Source: JAGXIT01 sp049293335 (lineage in GTDB: Bacteria > Patescibacteriota > Saccharimonadia > Saccharimonadales > UBA4665). From it: a DNA stretch of 48,254 bases. Shown here piece by piece: positions 1 through 8,283 of the stretch (position 1 is its first letter; every line of letters starts with the position of its first letter). Under the pieces are notes generated by a model. That model was not told the DNA's origin. It did no database searches and worked only from the letters and a program-made list of their open reading frames with translations. The position numbers were made by a program, and so were the translations under genes. The stretch is taken from contig JBATSO010000018.1 in NCBI GenBank assembly GCA_049293335.1, positions 1-48,254 on the forward strand, written 5' to 3'.

Positions 1-122
1 CGGGAGCAAGACAGAGAAAGGCGCTCAGGCACTCGCGACAGTACTATCTTTGTGCACCACTACGTGGCGCACAAACCCCACGAGCTATTTCGCATCACTA
101 GCTGCGTTGGGGTAGTGAGGGG
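1..122. other. Left edge without a recognised gene; hairpins
   Basis: I see no convincing coding region here. Bases about 50-76 can fold with TTTGTGC pairing GCACAAA and an inner CAC/GTG. A second hairpin with 12-bp perfect arms (115-126 and 135-146) overlaps the stop codon of the next leftward gene. The second could be that gene's terminator, although no T-run follows on the minus strand. Confidence 0.3.
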
Positions 123-458
123 TTACGGCGTAATGTAACCCCTCACAACCCCTTGTTTTGTGGCGATTATAACCACTAGGCTAAAGAAAAGTGCTGTAGA
201 CACGAGCAGTCTTTTACGGAGCGAGGTATATGGGTACACAAATAAGTAAAAAACACCCGACAAAAACTGAGCGAACGATGTAAGCGCTACCATATCTGTT
301 AAGATGGCTAGAGCATGGTTTTTTGCTTGCAAAGCGGGCGGGGTTTGCGAAGCTACATACGCCAGTAGCCAAACGGCTGCAAGCTGCAACCAGGCGACTG
401 CAAGTGGCCACCGTTCAGAGTCCCTAAACCATGACTTTTTATGTTTTACTATCACCAA
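123..458 (-). CDS. Small hypothetical membrane protein
   Basis: A 111-aa protein I do not recognise. A basic, charged N-terminus (KHKKSWFRDSERW) is followed by about three hydrophobic stretches near residues 17-37, 48-74 and 84-100, so it is probably an inner-membrane protein. The reading frame opens with TTG, with GTG as the next codon, so the exact start is uncertain and no clear Shine-Dalgarno site is visible. Its 3' end overlaps a 12-bp hairpin. The residue pattern (KR-rich between hydrophobic runs, W/F at interfaces) favours a real membrane protein over a shadow frame. Confidence 0.45.
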   Translation of the reverse strand: MVIVKHKKSWFRDSERWPLAVAWLQLAAVWLLAYVASQTPPALQAKNHALAILTDMVALTSFAQFLSGVFYLFVYPYTSLRKRLLVSTALFFSLVVIIATKQGVVRGYITP

Positions 459-534
459 AAATGTACTACTCTACAGTTTTGACTGTAAGGAAAAGGCTCT
501 CTGCCAACTGCAGGGTATTATCTTAAAATAGATA

Positions 535-1062
535 CTACCTATTCGTGTCCTGGGTATGGTTTCGGGCGAGGGCAAATGGTTCATTCATAATTTTTTGGTA
601 GTCAGCAAGGTCAACGAAACGAGCACCAAAAGGGCGAGTTTGAAAGTTTTGTGCAGCCATAAGCCGAACGCCTAAAGTAAGCTTTGCAGGCAATGCGCTA
701 AGCTCAAAAAAACCCATTTCGCTACACTTGTGTGGTTCCATAATTTTCGGCGTGCCCTGCCACTTTTGCACTCGGTACACCGCATTTATGTACGACTGGT
801 CTAGCACATTAATCCCTAAGTAGGCGAGTTCTAGGTCGTTTTCGTGCGCCGTTAAACCCGATTCTTCATAAAGCTCGCGTACAGTTGCAGCCGTAAAAGA
901 TTCGTTTTCGACATGTCCGCTTGGAAAATCATAATAGCCAGGCAAAAAGTTTGTGCCCGCCCGTTTATGTAAGAGCACTCTGCCCTGCTCGTCAAAAACC
1001 ATCGCAAAAACGGCAACCCGAAAAGCAAAATACTGCTCGTTTGAAAGGTTTACTTCTGGCAC
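535..1062 (-). CDS. Nudix hydrolase
   Basis: A Nudix-fold pyrophosphohydrolase of about 175 aa; the substrate (nucleotide or sugar-nucleotide diphosphate) cannot be told from sequence. The Nudix box runs from GHVENE to RELYEESGL, with the REUxEExGU half intact. The spacer between the first Gly and the first Glu is one residue shorter than the canonical GX5E. The frame extends to a TTG at 1068, but the GTG at 1062 has the better-spaced AAGGG site upstream, so I place the start there. It overlaps the 3' end of glyA by a few bases and is probably co-transcribed with it. A possible house-cleaning enzyme. Confidence 0.8.
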   Translation of the reverse strand: MPEVNLSNEQYFAFRVAVFAMVFDEQGRVLLHKRAGTNFLPGYYDFPSGHVENESFTAATVRELYEESGLTAHENDLELAYLGINVLDQSYINAVYRVQKWQGTPKIMEPHKCSEMGFFELSALPAKLTLGVRLMAAQNFQTRPFGARFVDLADYQKIMNEPFALARNHTQDTNR

Positions 1063-2381
1063 TGGCAAGAGCCCTTGTTGGTGCTACATCGGCAAGCAGG
1101 GGTATCGCTCGGCAAAGGGAATCTGAGAGCAAAGGCTTTGACTTCGGCGTGAATTTTAGCTAGTTCTTCGCTGTTTTCGCGCGCATCGATCGCTCGCTTC
1201 ATCCACTCGGCAATGGTAACCATGTCTTTTTCTTTAAGCCCGCGCGTGGTGATTGCGGGCGTACCTAGGCGGATGCCACTGGGGCGAAATGGGGGCAGCG
1301 TGTCGTTCGGGATGGAGTTTTTGTTGAGGTTTAAGCCCACTTTGTCGAGTGCTTCCTCGGCAACTTTGCCGTCGATCCCAAAACTAGCGTGCACATCGGC
1401 CAAAATAAGGTGGTTGCTGGTGCCTCCGCCGACCAAAATAAAACCACGCTTGGTAAGTTCGTCTGCCAAAACCGCTGCATTTTTCACAATTTGCTTGGCA
1501 TAGGTTTTAAACTCTGGCCGTAGCGCCTCGCCAAAAGCCACCGCTTTGGCGGCAATGTTATTCATGTGCGGACCGCCCTGTGTACCAGGGAAAATAGCGC
1601 GGTCTATGAGTGTCGGGATGTTTTCGATGGTTTTTTCGGGCGCTTTCAGCGGCGTAGAAACCGTGCCTTTCGACAAGATTAAACCGCCTCGTGGCCCGCG
1701 CAACGTTTTGTGAGTAGTTGTTGTAATAACATGAAACCCGTAATCGAAGGGGTTTTTTGCCACGCCAGCCACAATCAAACCAGCTATATGCGCCATATCG
1801 GCCATCAGCAGACAATCGGGCCCGACCTCTTGGGCAATAGCCGCAAATTTAGCATAGTCCAACTCTCGTGGGTAAGCACTAAAGCCCGCCAGAATAATTT
1901 TGGGCTTGTGTTTGAGCGCCAAGCGGCGCAGTTCCTCGTAATCTATTTCGCCAGTGGTAACATCTTTTACCTTATAGCCAACAAAATTGTAAATGTGGGC
2001 CGAACGGGTCATGGGGTTGCCGTGACTCAAGTGGCCGCCGTGGCCGAGATCCATCGCAAGCACGGTGTCGCCTGGCTCCAGCCACGCATAATACACGGCT
2101 TCGTTGGCTGGCACGCCGCTATGGGGCTGTACATTGGCATGGTCTGCCTTAAAGAGTTGTTTGGCGCGGTCTATGGCAATAAGTTCGAGCGGATCGGTAC
2201 AGTCCTGGCCGCCGTAATAACGTTTGCCTGGGTAGCCTTCGCTATATTTATTCGTAAAAATGCTGCCGAGCGCATCTAGCACCTCTGCACTTACATAGTT
2301 TTCACTTGGTATAAGTTCAAGCCCTTCGCGTTCGCGCTCTGTTTCTGCGGTAATTAAGTCTGCAATTGCCGTGTCTATCAT
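1050..2381 (-). CDS. glyA: Serine hydroxymethyltransferase
   Basis: PLP-dependent enzyme interconverting serine and glycine with transfer of a one-carbon unit to tetrahydrofolate; cytosolic. 443 aa from the chosen start. Family landmarks include ENYVS near residue 27, the YYGGQD segment, MADMAHIAGL near 193-201 and the PLP lysine in THKTLRGPRGG (about Lys225). The frame is open to 2414, but a strong GGAGGG lies 4 bases before the ATG at 2381, which decides the start. The C-terminus carries an unusual cysteine-rich tail (CRCSTNKGSCQCQK). The Nudix gene overlaps its end. A possible promoter (TTCACA, 17 bp, TACGTT) lies about 60 bases upstream. Confidence 0.97.
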   Translation of the reverse strand: MIDTAIADLITAETEREREGLELIPSENYVSAEVLDALGSIFTNKYSEGYPGKRYYGGQDCTDPLELIAIDRAKQLFKADHANVQPHSGVPANEAVYYAWLEPGDTVLAMDLGHGGHLSHGNPMTRSAHIYNFVGYKVKDVTTGEIDYEELRRLALKHKPKIILAGFSAYPRELDYAKFAAIAQEVGPDCLLMADMAHIAGLIVAGVAKNPFDYGFHVITTTTHKTLRGPRGGLILSKGTVSTPLKAPEKTIENIPTLIDRAIFPGTQGGPHMNNIAAKAVAFGEALRPEFKTYAKQIVKNAAVLADELTKRGFILVGGGTSNHLILADVHASFGIDGKVAEEALDKVGLNLNKNSIPNDTLPPFRPSGIRLGTPAITTRGLKEKDMVTIAEWMKRAIDARENSEELAKIHAEVKAFALRFPLPSDTPACRCSTNKGSCQCQK

Positions 2382-2545
2382 AGTACCCTCCGTTTTAGTC
2401 GCGTTCATTAACATTTAGAACGTATTTATCTGGTAGCAGTGTGTGAACATGAATTCAAAGAGAAAATAGCTAGATCATACCTTTAGTGTACCTTGGTGCG
2501 CGCTTGGGGGATATAGTAATTTTGTCTTTTGCCTTTTTGCTTTGT

Positions 2546-2616
2546 CGCGAGTTCTGCACCAGCCAGCGGTGTCAGATGCGGCGCATCTGAGCAGGCTGAC
2601 TGGTGCGAAACTCGTG
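2546..2616. repeat. 71-bp imperfect palindromic repeat, copy 1
   Basis: An intergenic inverted repeat whose arms contain CACCAGYCAGC and GCTGACTGGTGCGAAACTC. A second copy in inverted orientation (about 86% identical by eye) lies at 8505-8575. Its size and symmetry suit a REP or MITE-like element. It sits between divergent glyA and the HTH-MurA gene. Confidence 0.75.
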
Positions 2617-2637
2617 TTTCTTCGTTTGAGTAGTTTT

Positions 2638-2667
2638 TTGTATTCTTTATACCCTGAGTGATATAAT
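2638..2667 (+). promoter_or_regulatory. Promoter of the HTH-MurA gene
   Basis: TTGTAT, 18 bp, TATAAT (2662-2667), with only 8 bases between the -10 box and the ATG at 2676. Transcription would start at or next to the start codon, giving a leaderless mRNA. No Shine-Dalgarno site is present. Confidence 0.65.
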
Positions 2668-2675
2668 GCGTAGTC

Positions 2676-4199
2676 ATGACAACACATCCGAACGAAAAAA
2701 TAGGTGATTTTATTGCACGTCTGCGCCAAGAACGCGGCCTCACCCAGGCAGAGTTGGCCAAGCGCCTTAACACCAGCCAGTCTGCTATTAACCGTATAGA
2801 AAAGGGTCGACAAAACCTGAGCCTCGAAACGCTTAGTCGGCTGGGCGAAGCACTAAACAAACAAATCGTGTCCCTTGGCAGCGGTTCGGTTAACTTGCGG
2901 ATAGAGGGCGGGCATGAACTCAGTGGTTCAATTAAGCTTAAGACCAGCAAAAACGCTGCGGTTGGGCTGCTATGTGCCAGCATACTCAACCACGGTGTTA
3001 CCAAGTTCGTAAACTTCCCGCGTATCGAGGAAGTTTTTCGTATTTTAGAGGTGTTAGAAAGCATTGGCGTTCAAACCAAGTGGACCAACGGCAACGATCT
3101 TGAGCTACGCCGACCAACTCATTTGAAGCTGGATAAGTTAGACCAAGAAGCTGCCCGTAAAACCCGCACGGTTATTATGCTGGTGGGTTCGCTCATGCAC
3201 GAACATACATCATTTGACATACCCTATGCAGGTGGCTGCAAGCTTGGCGCGCGTACGGTAGAACCACATTTGTTTGCCCTGCAAGAGTTTGGTGTTGATA
3301 TTCTGGCGAGCAGTGGCGTTTACAATGTTTCGGTTACACCAAAGTCTGCTGGTCGTTTCGCGTTATACGAAATGGGCGATACAGTCACAGAAAACGCTTT
3401 AATGGCCGCAGCCCGCCGACCCGAAGAAACCGTTATAGAATTTGCCAGCGCCAACTATATGGTGCAAGACTTATGCTTCTTTTTACAAAAACTCGGTGTC
3501 AAAATAGATGGCATTGGTACCAGTACGTTGCGGGTGCGCGGCGTGCGGCATATTAAGAAAAATGTTACATATGCGCCCACTGAAGACCCCATTGAGGCAA
3601 TGTTTTTTATATCGGCCGCAGTGGTTACGAACTCTGCCATTACTATTCAGCGTGTGCCGATTGCCTTTGTTACGCTCGAACTTTTAAAGCTTAAAAAAAT
3701 GGGCTTAAAGTTCACCGTTTCCGACCGTTACTCAGCAGCTAATGGTAAGTCCGAGCTGGCCGATTTACATATTGAAAAGCACAATGGCACACTCAAAGCC
3801 CTGACCGATAAAATTCATCCGCTACCCTACCCTGGCGTGAACACCGACAACCTGCCTTATTTTGTGCCAATCGCCTGCGTTGTAAAAGGCCGCACGCTCA
3901 TTCACGACTGGATTTATGAAAACCGCGCCATTTACTACACCGAGCTCACAAAAATTGGCGCACAGGTTGAACTAGCCGACCCCCACCGCTTATACATTAC
4001 CGGCCCGACAAAATTTACGCGAACCGATGTATTTTGCCCGCCTGCCCTCCGCCCTGCTAGTTTATTGCTGATAGGTATGATGGCAGCCGAGGGCGTTTCG
4101 ACCCTGCGAAACATTTACACCATTCAGCGGGGTTACGAAGATTTAGCCGAACGACTTAATTCGCTGGGTGCACACATTACCGTGCTTCACGATCTGTAA
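2676..4199 (+). CDS. murA: XRE helix-turn-helix / MurA-type enolpyruvyl transferase fusion
   Basis: A 507-aa fusion. Residues about 8-62 are a Cro/C1-type HTH (RLRQERGLTQAELAKRL, then SQSAINRIEKGRQN). Residues about 70-507 are UDP-N-acetylglucosamine 1-carboxyvinyltransferase, the first committed step of peptidoglycan precursor synthesis (PEP plus UDP-GlcNAc). Active-site marks are present: SKNAA (Lys92/Asn93, like E. coli K22/N23), GGCKLGAR (Cys188, like C115), YPGVNTD and a C-terminal QRGYEDLAERL arginine. There is no stop or internal start site between the parts, so the fusion looks genuine. The HTH could bind DNA and autoregulate the gene, or act as a scaffold; that is inference. The mRNA appears leaderless. 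Confidence 0.92.
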   Translation: MTTHPNEKIGDFIARLRQERGLTQAELAKRLNTSQSAINRIEKGRQNLSLETLSRLGEALNKQIVSLGSGSVNLRIEGGHELSGSIKLKTSKNAAVGLLCASILNHGVTKFVNFPRIEEVFRILEVLESIGVQTKWTNGNDLELRRPTHLKLDKLDQEAARKTRTVIMLVGSLMHEHTSFDIPYAGGCKLGARTVEPHLFALQEFGVDILASSGVYNVSVTPKSAGRFALYEMGDTVTENALMAAARRPEETVIEFASANYMVQDLCFFLQKLGVKIDGIGTSTLRVRGVRHIKKNVTYAPTEDPIEAMFFISAAVVTNSAITIQRVPIAFVTLELLKLKKMGLKFTVSDRYSAANGKSELADLHIEKHNGTLKALTDKIHPLPYPGVNTDNLPYFVPIACVVKGRTLIHDWIYENRAIYYTELTKIGAQVELADPHRLYITGPTKFTRTDVFCPPALRPASLLLIGMMAAEGVSTLRNIYTIQRGYEDLAERLNSLGAHITVLHDL

Positions 4200-4200
4200 C

Positions 4201-4803
4201 ATGAGCCGTATAGACACCATTTTTTTTGACTGGGGCGGCGTGATTGCCGACGACCCTGGCGATGATTTTTTGCTTGGGTTGCTACGTAAAATTGGCGCAA
4301 CTGACCAACAAGCCCAAGAAATATATAACGGTACCATGCGGCAACTTATTGTTGGCACCATTAGTGAAGCAGAGTATTGGCACCAACTCCGCCAGCAATA
4401 CAATCTAACGGTTCATGAAAACATGTCTGATGAATTCAAAGCCTGGCGCGGCTTAATAAAAAATGAGAATGTATTACAACTTGTCGATGAAGCACGGCAC
4501 GCTAGCATACGCCCCGCACTTTTAACAAATGTTATAGAACCTACCTACAATGTGTTGGAGCAGGGGGGTAACTATAAAAAATTCGACGAAATAATTGCCT
4601 CGTGCCGCGTAGGCCTTGCCAAGCCACAGCCCGAAATATACGCTTTGGCACTCGAGCGCATGGGAACCACAGCCGAACGATCGCTGTTTATAGACGATAA
4701 GCTACGCAATATTCAGCCTGCGCGCGACCTAGGATTCCACACTATATTAGCTAAAAACCCGACTCAGATAATTTCAGAGGTCCGCGCATATTTTAGGCGG
4801 TAG
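4201..4803 (+). CDS. HAD-superfamily hydrolase (YihX-like)
   Basis: A 200-aa HAD phosphatase, probably acting on a small phosphorylated metabolite. Motif I is FFDWGGVIADD: the nucleophile Asp is kept and the second motif position is Gly, as in the DLGN/DxGGV subgroup around YihX. Motif II is LLTN, the motif III lysine lies in GLAKPQPEIY, and motif IV is FIDDK. The frame is open from 4168, but the ATG at 4201 begins one base after the HTH-MurA stop and starts exactly at the HAD fold, so the two genes form an operon. Confidence 0.85.
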   Translation: MSRIDTIFFDWGGVIADDPGDDFLLGLLRKIGATDQQAQEIYNGTMRQLIVGTISEAEYWHQLRQQYNLTVHENMSDEFKAWRGLIKNENVLQLVDEARHASIRPALLTNVIEPTYNVLEQGGNYKKFDEIIASCRVGLAKPQPEIYALALERMGTTAERSLFIDDKLRNIQPARDLGFHTILAKNPTQIISEVRAYFRR

Positions 4804-4820
4804 ACAAATTGAACTGTCTT

Positions 4821-5390
4821 CTACTTAAGTTTATTTAAAACAGCCTGCACCGAAACAGCGACATCGTCGGTGCCCTGTACGGCGACAGTGTTGTAGCCTT
4901 TGTCGTGGAATGATTCGTATTCGTTAAACCGCACTTGGAGCGTCCCACTTGAAGGGCCATGACCGCCTGCCTGAAGTCGTTCGACAACCCGCTGCTTCGC
5001 TAACGCTTGGTCAATCTGCACCTCAACAACCAGTATGGGCAGCTCTACGGCTCGTTCTTTTGCTCGAACACGCAGTCGCTCGATCATTTTGTTAAAAATT
5101 TCGAGATTGGTAAATGGCTGACTCCAAATAATAACTTGGTGCGCATCAATAGCCTCATACGCTTGCGCTCGCAGGTAGCGGTAAGCATGCAGGGCGGGCT
5201 GGACACCCTCAGCAAGTTGAGTAACGACATGCCGGCGATACGCAGCACTATCATAGTTAATAGCATCTGGGTCAAGCACTACCACGGGGTAGCTGGCCAA
5301 CGCCTGCACTAAACCATCAGTTATACGGGATTTCCCGCTGCCAGGAATCCCCCGCACAATAATCAAAAAAGGTAATGATATATCTTGCAT
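4821..5390 (-). CDS. P-loop kinase / zeta-toxin-like AAA ATPase
   Basis: A 189-aa P-loop protein with Walker A GIPGSGKS (about residues 14-21) directly after a hydrophobic beta strand, a VVLDPDAIN segment at the usual position of the second strand, and a C-terminal substrate-like region. This layout is shared by zeta-toxin/UDP-GlcNAc kinases and by polynucleotide- or gluconate-type kinases. The substrate is unknown. It is a single gene convergent with the HAD gene, with no antitoxin-like partner beside it, so I do not call it a toxin. Confidence 0.65.
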   Translation of the reverse strand: MQDISLPFLIIVRGIPGSGKSRITDGLVQALASYPVVVLDPDAINYDSAAYRRHVVTQLAEGVQPALHAYRYLRAQAYEAIDAHQVIIWSQPFTNLEIFNKMIERLRVRAKERAVELPILVVEVQIDQALAKQRVVERLQAGGHGPSSGTLQVRFNEYESFHDKGYNTVAVQGTDDVAVSVQAVLNKLK

Positions 5391-5498
5391 ACTGTATAAA
5401 CCGCCCCAAACTAGTGCCGAATACTACTAGCCGAAGCTACCTTACATGGTATACACTTATGGGCGAGGTCACAAGGCCATAACGCTCAATCGTTTAAA

Positions 5499-6569
5499 AT
5501 GGCCCATTTAAAAGAAAGTCTCTATACAACAATGTTTGCAACAATTATTACACTCGATCAACTCTCTCATAAAACGAGTAAAATGCTTCTTCTTAGCTTT
5601 TTAGCATTTTGTATTGCCATGGCCCTTACGCCCATTTATACACACTTTGCCTACAAGCATAAGCTTTGGAAGCGGCCACGCAGCACCTCTACTACAGGGG
5701 AAACCCTAGAGGTAATCGCAAAAATGCGAATTAAGCGGCATATTCCGCTCATGGCCGGCCTAGTAACGCTCGCCGCCATTACTATCGTAACGTTACTATG
5801 GAACTTGAACCGAAGCCAAACGTGGCTGCCACTTGCCGCATTACTCGGCGGTGGATTGGTTGGACTTATTGATGACATTGTGAACATACGTGGCAGCGGC
5901 GGCACAGTAGCAGGCCTACGCGCACCTTTAAAGTTTGGCTTGATTACGGTGGTTGCCACCATCGCCGCTTGGTTTTTTTACTATAAACTAGGGCAGTCCA
6001 GTATATTTGTGCCGATTGTTGGCGATGTGAGCCTAGGCTGGTCTATTATTCCACTCTTTATTTTAGTAGTCGTAAGTACAGGTAACGCCGTGAACATAAG
6101 TGATGGCATGGATGGCTTAGCGGGCGGGCTACTGCTAAGTGCCTTTGGGGCTTTTGGAGTCATCGCTGCCCTGCAAGCCAGCTTTGGCATTGCCGCCTTT
6201 TGCCTTACTGTAGTAGGCGCCCTGCTGGCCTACCTGTGGTTCAATATTCCCCCAGCCCGATTTATAATGGGTGATGTCGGCTCTTTTGGGCTTGGTACAT
6301 CCTTGGCGGTTGTTGCCATGCTAACAAATACCGTCTTTTTGCTGCCCATTATTGGCCTCGTTTTTGTAGTTGAAGCGGGTTCAAGCCTTTTGCAAATTAC
6401 CTCCAAACGCTTGTTTAAGCGAAAGATTTTTATAGCCGCACCTGTACACCATCATTTTGAGGCAATCGGTTGGCCCAAAACAAAAGTTACCATGCGGTTT
6501 TGGGTAATCGGACAAGTCTGTGCTGCGCTCGGCGTTATTGTCGCCCTCGTGGGCGGTTATGTTAGTTAG
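5499..6569 (+). CDS. mraY: Phospho-N-acetylmuramoyl-pentapeptide transferase
   Basis: Polytopic membrane enzyme that moves phospho-MurNAc-pentapeptide onto undecaprenyl phosphate to form lipid I. About ten membrane segments. Signature residues are GLIDD (first cytoplasmic Asp pair), NISDGMDGLAGG, FIMGDVGS and the MraY-specific VHHHFEAIGWPKTKV near the C-terminus, which separates it from WecA/TagO. The usual K(A)GTPTMGG motif is replaced by a divergent RHIPLMAG. In-frame ATGs at 5499, 5532 and 5583 all precede the first membrane helix; the start is uncertain. It stands alone rather than in a mur cluster. Confidence 0.9.
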   Translation: MAHLKESLYTTMFATIITLDQLSHKTSKMLLLSFLAFCIAMALTPIYTHFAYKHKLWKRPRSTSTTGETLEVIAKMRIKRHIPLMAGLVTLAAITIVTLLWNLNRSQTWLPLAALLGGGLVGLIDDIVNIRGSGGTVAGLRAPLKFGLITVVATIAAWFFYYKLGQSSIFVPIVGDVSLGWSIIPLFILVVVSTGNAVNISDGMDGLAGGLLLSAFGAFGVIAALQASFGIAAFCLTVVGALLAYLWFNIPPARFIMGDVGSFGLGTSLAVVAMLTNTVFLLPIIGLVFVVEAGSSLLQITSKRLFKRKIFIAAPVHHHFEAIGWPKTKVTMRFWVIGQVCAALGVIVALVGGYVS

Positions 6570-6631
6570 TTAGTTTGAGCTCGGTTGTGTTATTGCTCGC
6601 CTCCAGTCCTCGCATACTACCTCTTGGTTTA

Positions 6632-6665
6632 GTACACTTTTTGTCCGATCGGACAAAAAGTGTAC
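6632..6665. repeat. 34-bp perfect palindrome downstream of mraY
   Basis: Perfect 17-bp arms, GTACACTTTTTGTCCGA on the left, with no spacer. It lies 62 bases after the mraY stop and about 90 bases before the tRNA-Gly promoter. It could be a terminator that works both ways (T5 within each arm) or a binding site for a dimeric regulator. Confidence 0.6.
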
Positions 6666-6730
6666 AAATTATCGGCTTTCAAAAGACACAATGAGACGCG
6701 GCATAACTCTCTAGCACTGCATGGGTGGCG

Positions 6731-6769
6731 TTTTGTGATCTTTCAATATGTGCTATAATCACCTCTGTT
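6731..6769 (+). promoter_or_regulatory. Promoter of the tRNA-Gly / tRNA-Arg unit
   Basis: TTTTGT, 17 bp, TATAAT (6754-6759), followed at once by CACCTCTGTT. The 16-base block TATAATCACCTCTGTT recurs at 8268 and 14613, each time upstream of a tRNA gene. Confidence 0.7.
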
Positions 6770-6790
6770 ATATAGCTGCATTTTTACCTT

Positions 6791-6865
6791 GCGGGTGTCG
6801 TATAGCGGTTATTATCCCAGTTTTCCAAACTGGTGATCGGAGTTCGACTCTCCGCACCCGCACCA
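6791..6865 (+). tRNA. tRNA-Gly (TCC)
   Basis: A full cloverleaf: acceptor GCGGGTG paired with CACCCGC, anticodon stem CCAGT/ACTGG around loop TTTCCAA (anticodon TCC), T-arm CGGAG-TTCGACT-CTCCG, discriminator A and an encoded CCA. Confidence 0.95.
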
Positions 6866-6892
6866 ATCAAAATAGTTTACCTCGTTAGCCAA

Positions 6893-6968
6893 GCCCCGGT
6901 AGCTCAGTGGATAGAGCAAGAGACTTCTAAGCTTTTGGCCGTTGGTTCGATTCCAACCCGGGGCACCA
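6893..6968 (+). tRNA. tRNA-Arg (TCT)
   Basis: Acceptor GCCCCGG pairs perfectly with CCGGGGC, T-arm GTTGG-TTCGATT-CCAAC, encoded CCA, anticodon loop CTTCTAA giving TCT. The anticodon stem is weak: AGAGA against GCTTT leaves an A-G mismatch at position 31-39 and a G-U pair at 28-42. It follows tRNA-Gly by 27 bases and is probably on the same transcript. Confidence 0.92.
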
Positions 6969-6991
6969 TATTATTTCAAGAAAGGCGCCTT

Positions 6992-7213
6992 ATGTCAGGT
7001 TTAGAGCAATCATTTTATATTATTGGTATCGTATTTATGGCAGTTATGTTGATTTTGATTGCTAGTATCGTAACTGCGCTTGTGGTCATTCGTAATAAAA
7101 TAGTCTCACTCGAAAAAACAGTGGCCGATAAGCTTTTAAGCGCGGCTAAGCCTATTAACAAAGTAGTCGAAATAGCAAACGCCGTCCGCGAAGTTGCTAA
7201 GGCAGCGCGCTAG
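6992..7213 (+). CDS. Small single-pass membrane protein
   Basis: 73 aa. The ATG at 6992 follows AAGAAAGG at normal spacing, 23 bases after tRNA-Arg, so it may be read on the tRNA transcript. Residues about 7-32 form one long hydrophobic helix, followed by an amphipathic, lysine-rich alpha-helical tail (IRNKIVSLEKTVADKL). The layout resembles small DUF948/YtxH-like membrane-anchored coiled-coil proteins, but I cannot assign a family. Confidence 0.7.
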   Translation: MSGLEQSFYIIGIVFMAVMLILIASIVTALVVIRNKIVSLEKTVADKLLSAAKPINKVVEIANAVREVAKAAR

Positions 7214-7270
7214 CAGGGTTGTCGGCGGTGCCGTCTTTGAGAATTATCTGTGAACGTGTAGGCTAGTAGT

Positions 7271-8230
7271 ATGTCAAAACCTACCAAAAAGAACGCTCTC
7301 GACAGATTCATTGCTTGGCTCGATACCTTTCAGCAGCGTCATTCGTTCTTGGCATTTCCATACGCCGTCATTAAAAAATACAGCGATGACGAGGCAGGCT
7401 ACCAGGCGGCGCTGATTGCCTACTACGGGTTTCTTTCGCTCTTTCCGCTTTTAATTGTGGCGACGGCAGTTATTCAAATAGTTGCTAACGACAATGCCGC
7501 ATTACAGTCACAGTTCCTCGACAATGCCATGCGTTACTTCCCTGCTATGAGCAGTAGCTTGGCCGATAGTATTCACGCCCCTAGCAAAACAGGGCTCGCC
7601 CTCGTGGTTGGCTTACTTATAACTTTTTACGGGGCCCGTGGTGTTGCCAACGCTGTGCAGCACGCGCTTAATCACGTTTGGGAGGTGCCCCGTTCGAAAC
7701 GCGCAGGTTTTCCGAAAGCAACCATAAAAAGCTTTGGTATTTTGTTTTATGCCGGTATTGGCTTTATTGGCGCATCTGCTCTTTCTGGCTATGCGGTCGG
7801 TGCTAGTCACCCGCTGTCTTTGCGGCTGTTGTTTGCTTTTGGGGGCTTTTTAACACTATTGGTGGTGTTTTGGGGGTTATTTACCTTTGGTTCATCGGCA
7901 CGTAAACGACCTTTTGCAAACATACCAGGGTCGCTCTTTGCAGCCATTGGGTTTTCTATATTGCAAGCGGTGGGAGGCTACCTAATTGCCCACCAGCTAA
8001 AGACACAAAGCGGCCTTAACGCCCAATTTGCAGTGGTGCTCGTTATGTTATTTTGGCTGTATATACAGGCTGAGGTTTTTTTATACGCCGCCGAAATAAA
8101 CACCGTACGCGTATATGGCCTATGGCCGCGCAGTATCGCTGCTAAACCCCCATTACGTGCCGATGAAAAAGCTTACGCCTACTACCAAAAGCGCGAAACA
8201 TTTGACGTTGAAGACGGCATAAAGCATTAG
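7271..8230 (+). CDS. YihY/BrkB family inner-membrane protein
   Basis: A 319-aa integral membrane protein with about six helices. Family features include the N-terminal SDDEAGYQAALIAYYGFLS segment, FYGARGVANAVQHALNHVW, and the C-terminal LFWLYIQAEVFLYAAEIN, where the charged residues within helices are typical. The family was once called ribonuclease BN in error; its function is unsettled. A possible TTGAGA, 16 bp, TAGGCT promoter ends six bases before the ATG, which would again give a leaderless message. Confidence 0.88.
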   Translation: MSKPTKKNALDRFIAWLDTFQQRHSFLAFPYAVIKKYSDDEAGYQAALIAYYGFLSLFPLLIVATAVIQIVANDNAALQSQFLDNAMRYFPAMSSSLADSIHAPSKTGLALVVGLLITFYGARGVANAVQHALNHVWEVPRSKRAGFPKATIKSFGILFYAGIGFIGASALSGYAVGASHPLSLRLLFAFGGFLTLLVVFWGLFTFGSSARKRPFANIPGSLFAAIGFSILQAVGGYLIAHQLKTQSGLNAQFAVVLVMLFWLYIQAEVFLYAAEINTVRVYGLWPRSIAAKPPLRADEKAYAYYQKRETFDVEDGIKH

Positions 8231-8244
8231 TCATCTGCAAAAGG

Positions 8245-8283
8245 TTGATGTTTAGGGCTTTTTAGCCTATAATCACCTCTGTT
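8245..8283 (+). promoter_or_regulatory. Promoter upstream of tRNA-His
   Basis: TTGATG, 17 bp, TATAAT (8268-8273), followed by CACCTCTGTT, the same block as before the other tRNA units. The tRNA begins 115 bases later. Confidence 0.7.

Noticed and set aside
2382..2475. Glycine riboswitch before glyA
   Set aside because: No paired GGAGA-type aptamer pattern is visible; only a strong ribosome-binding site and a possible promoter.
4821..5390. Zeta toxin of a toxin-antitoxin pair
   Set aside because: Walker A fits many small kinases and no antitoxin-like gene is adjacent.
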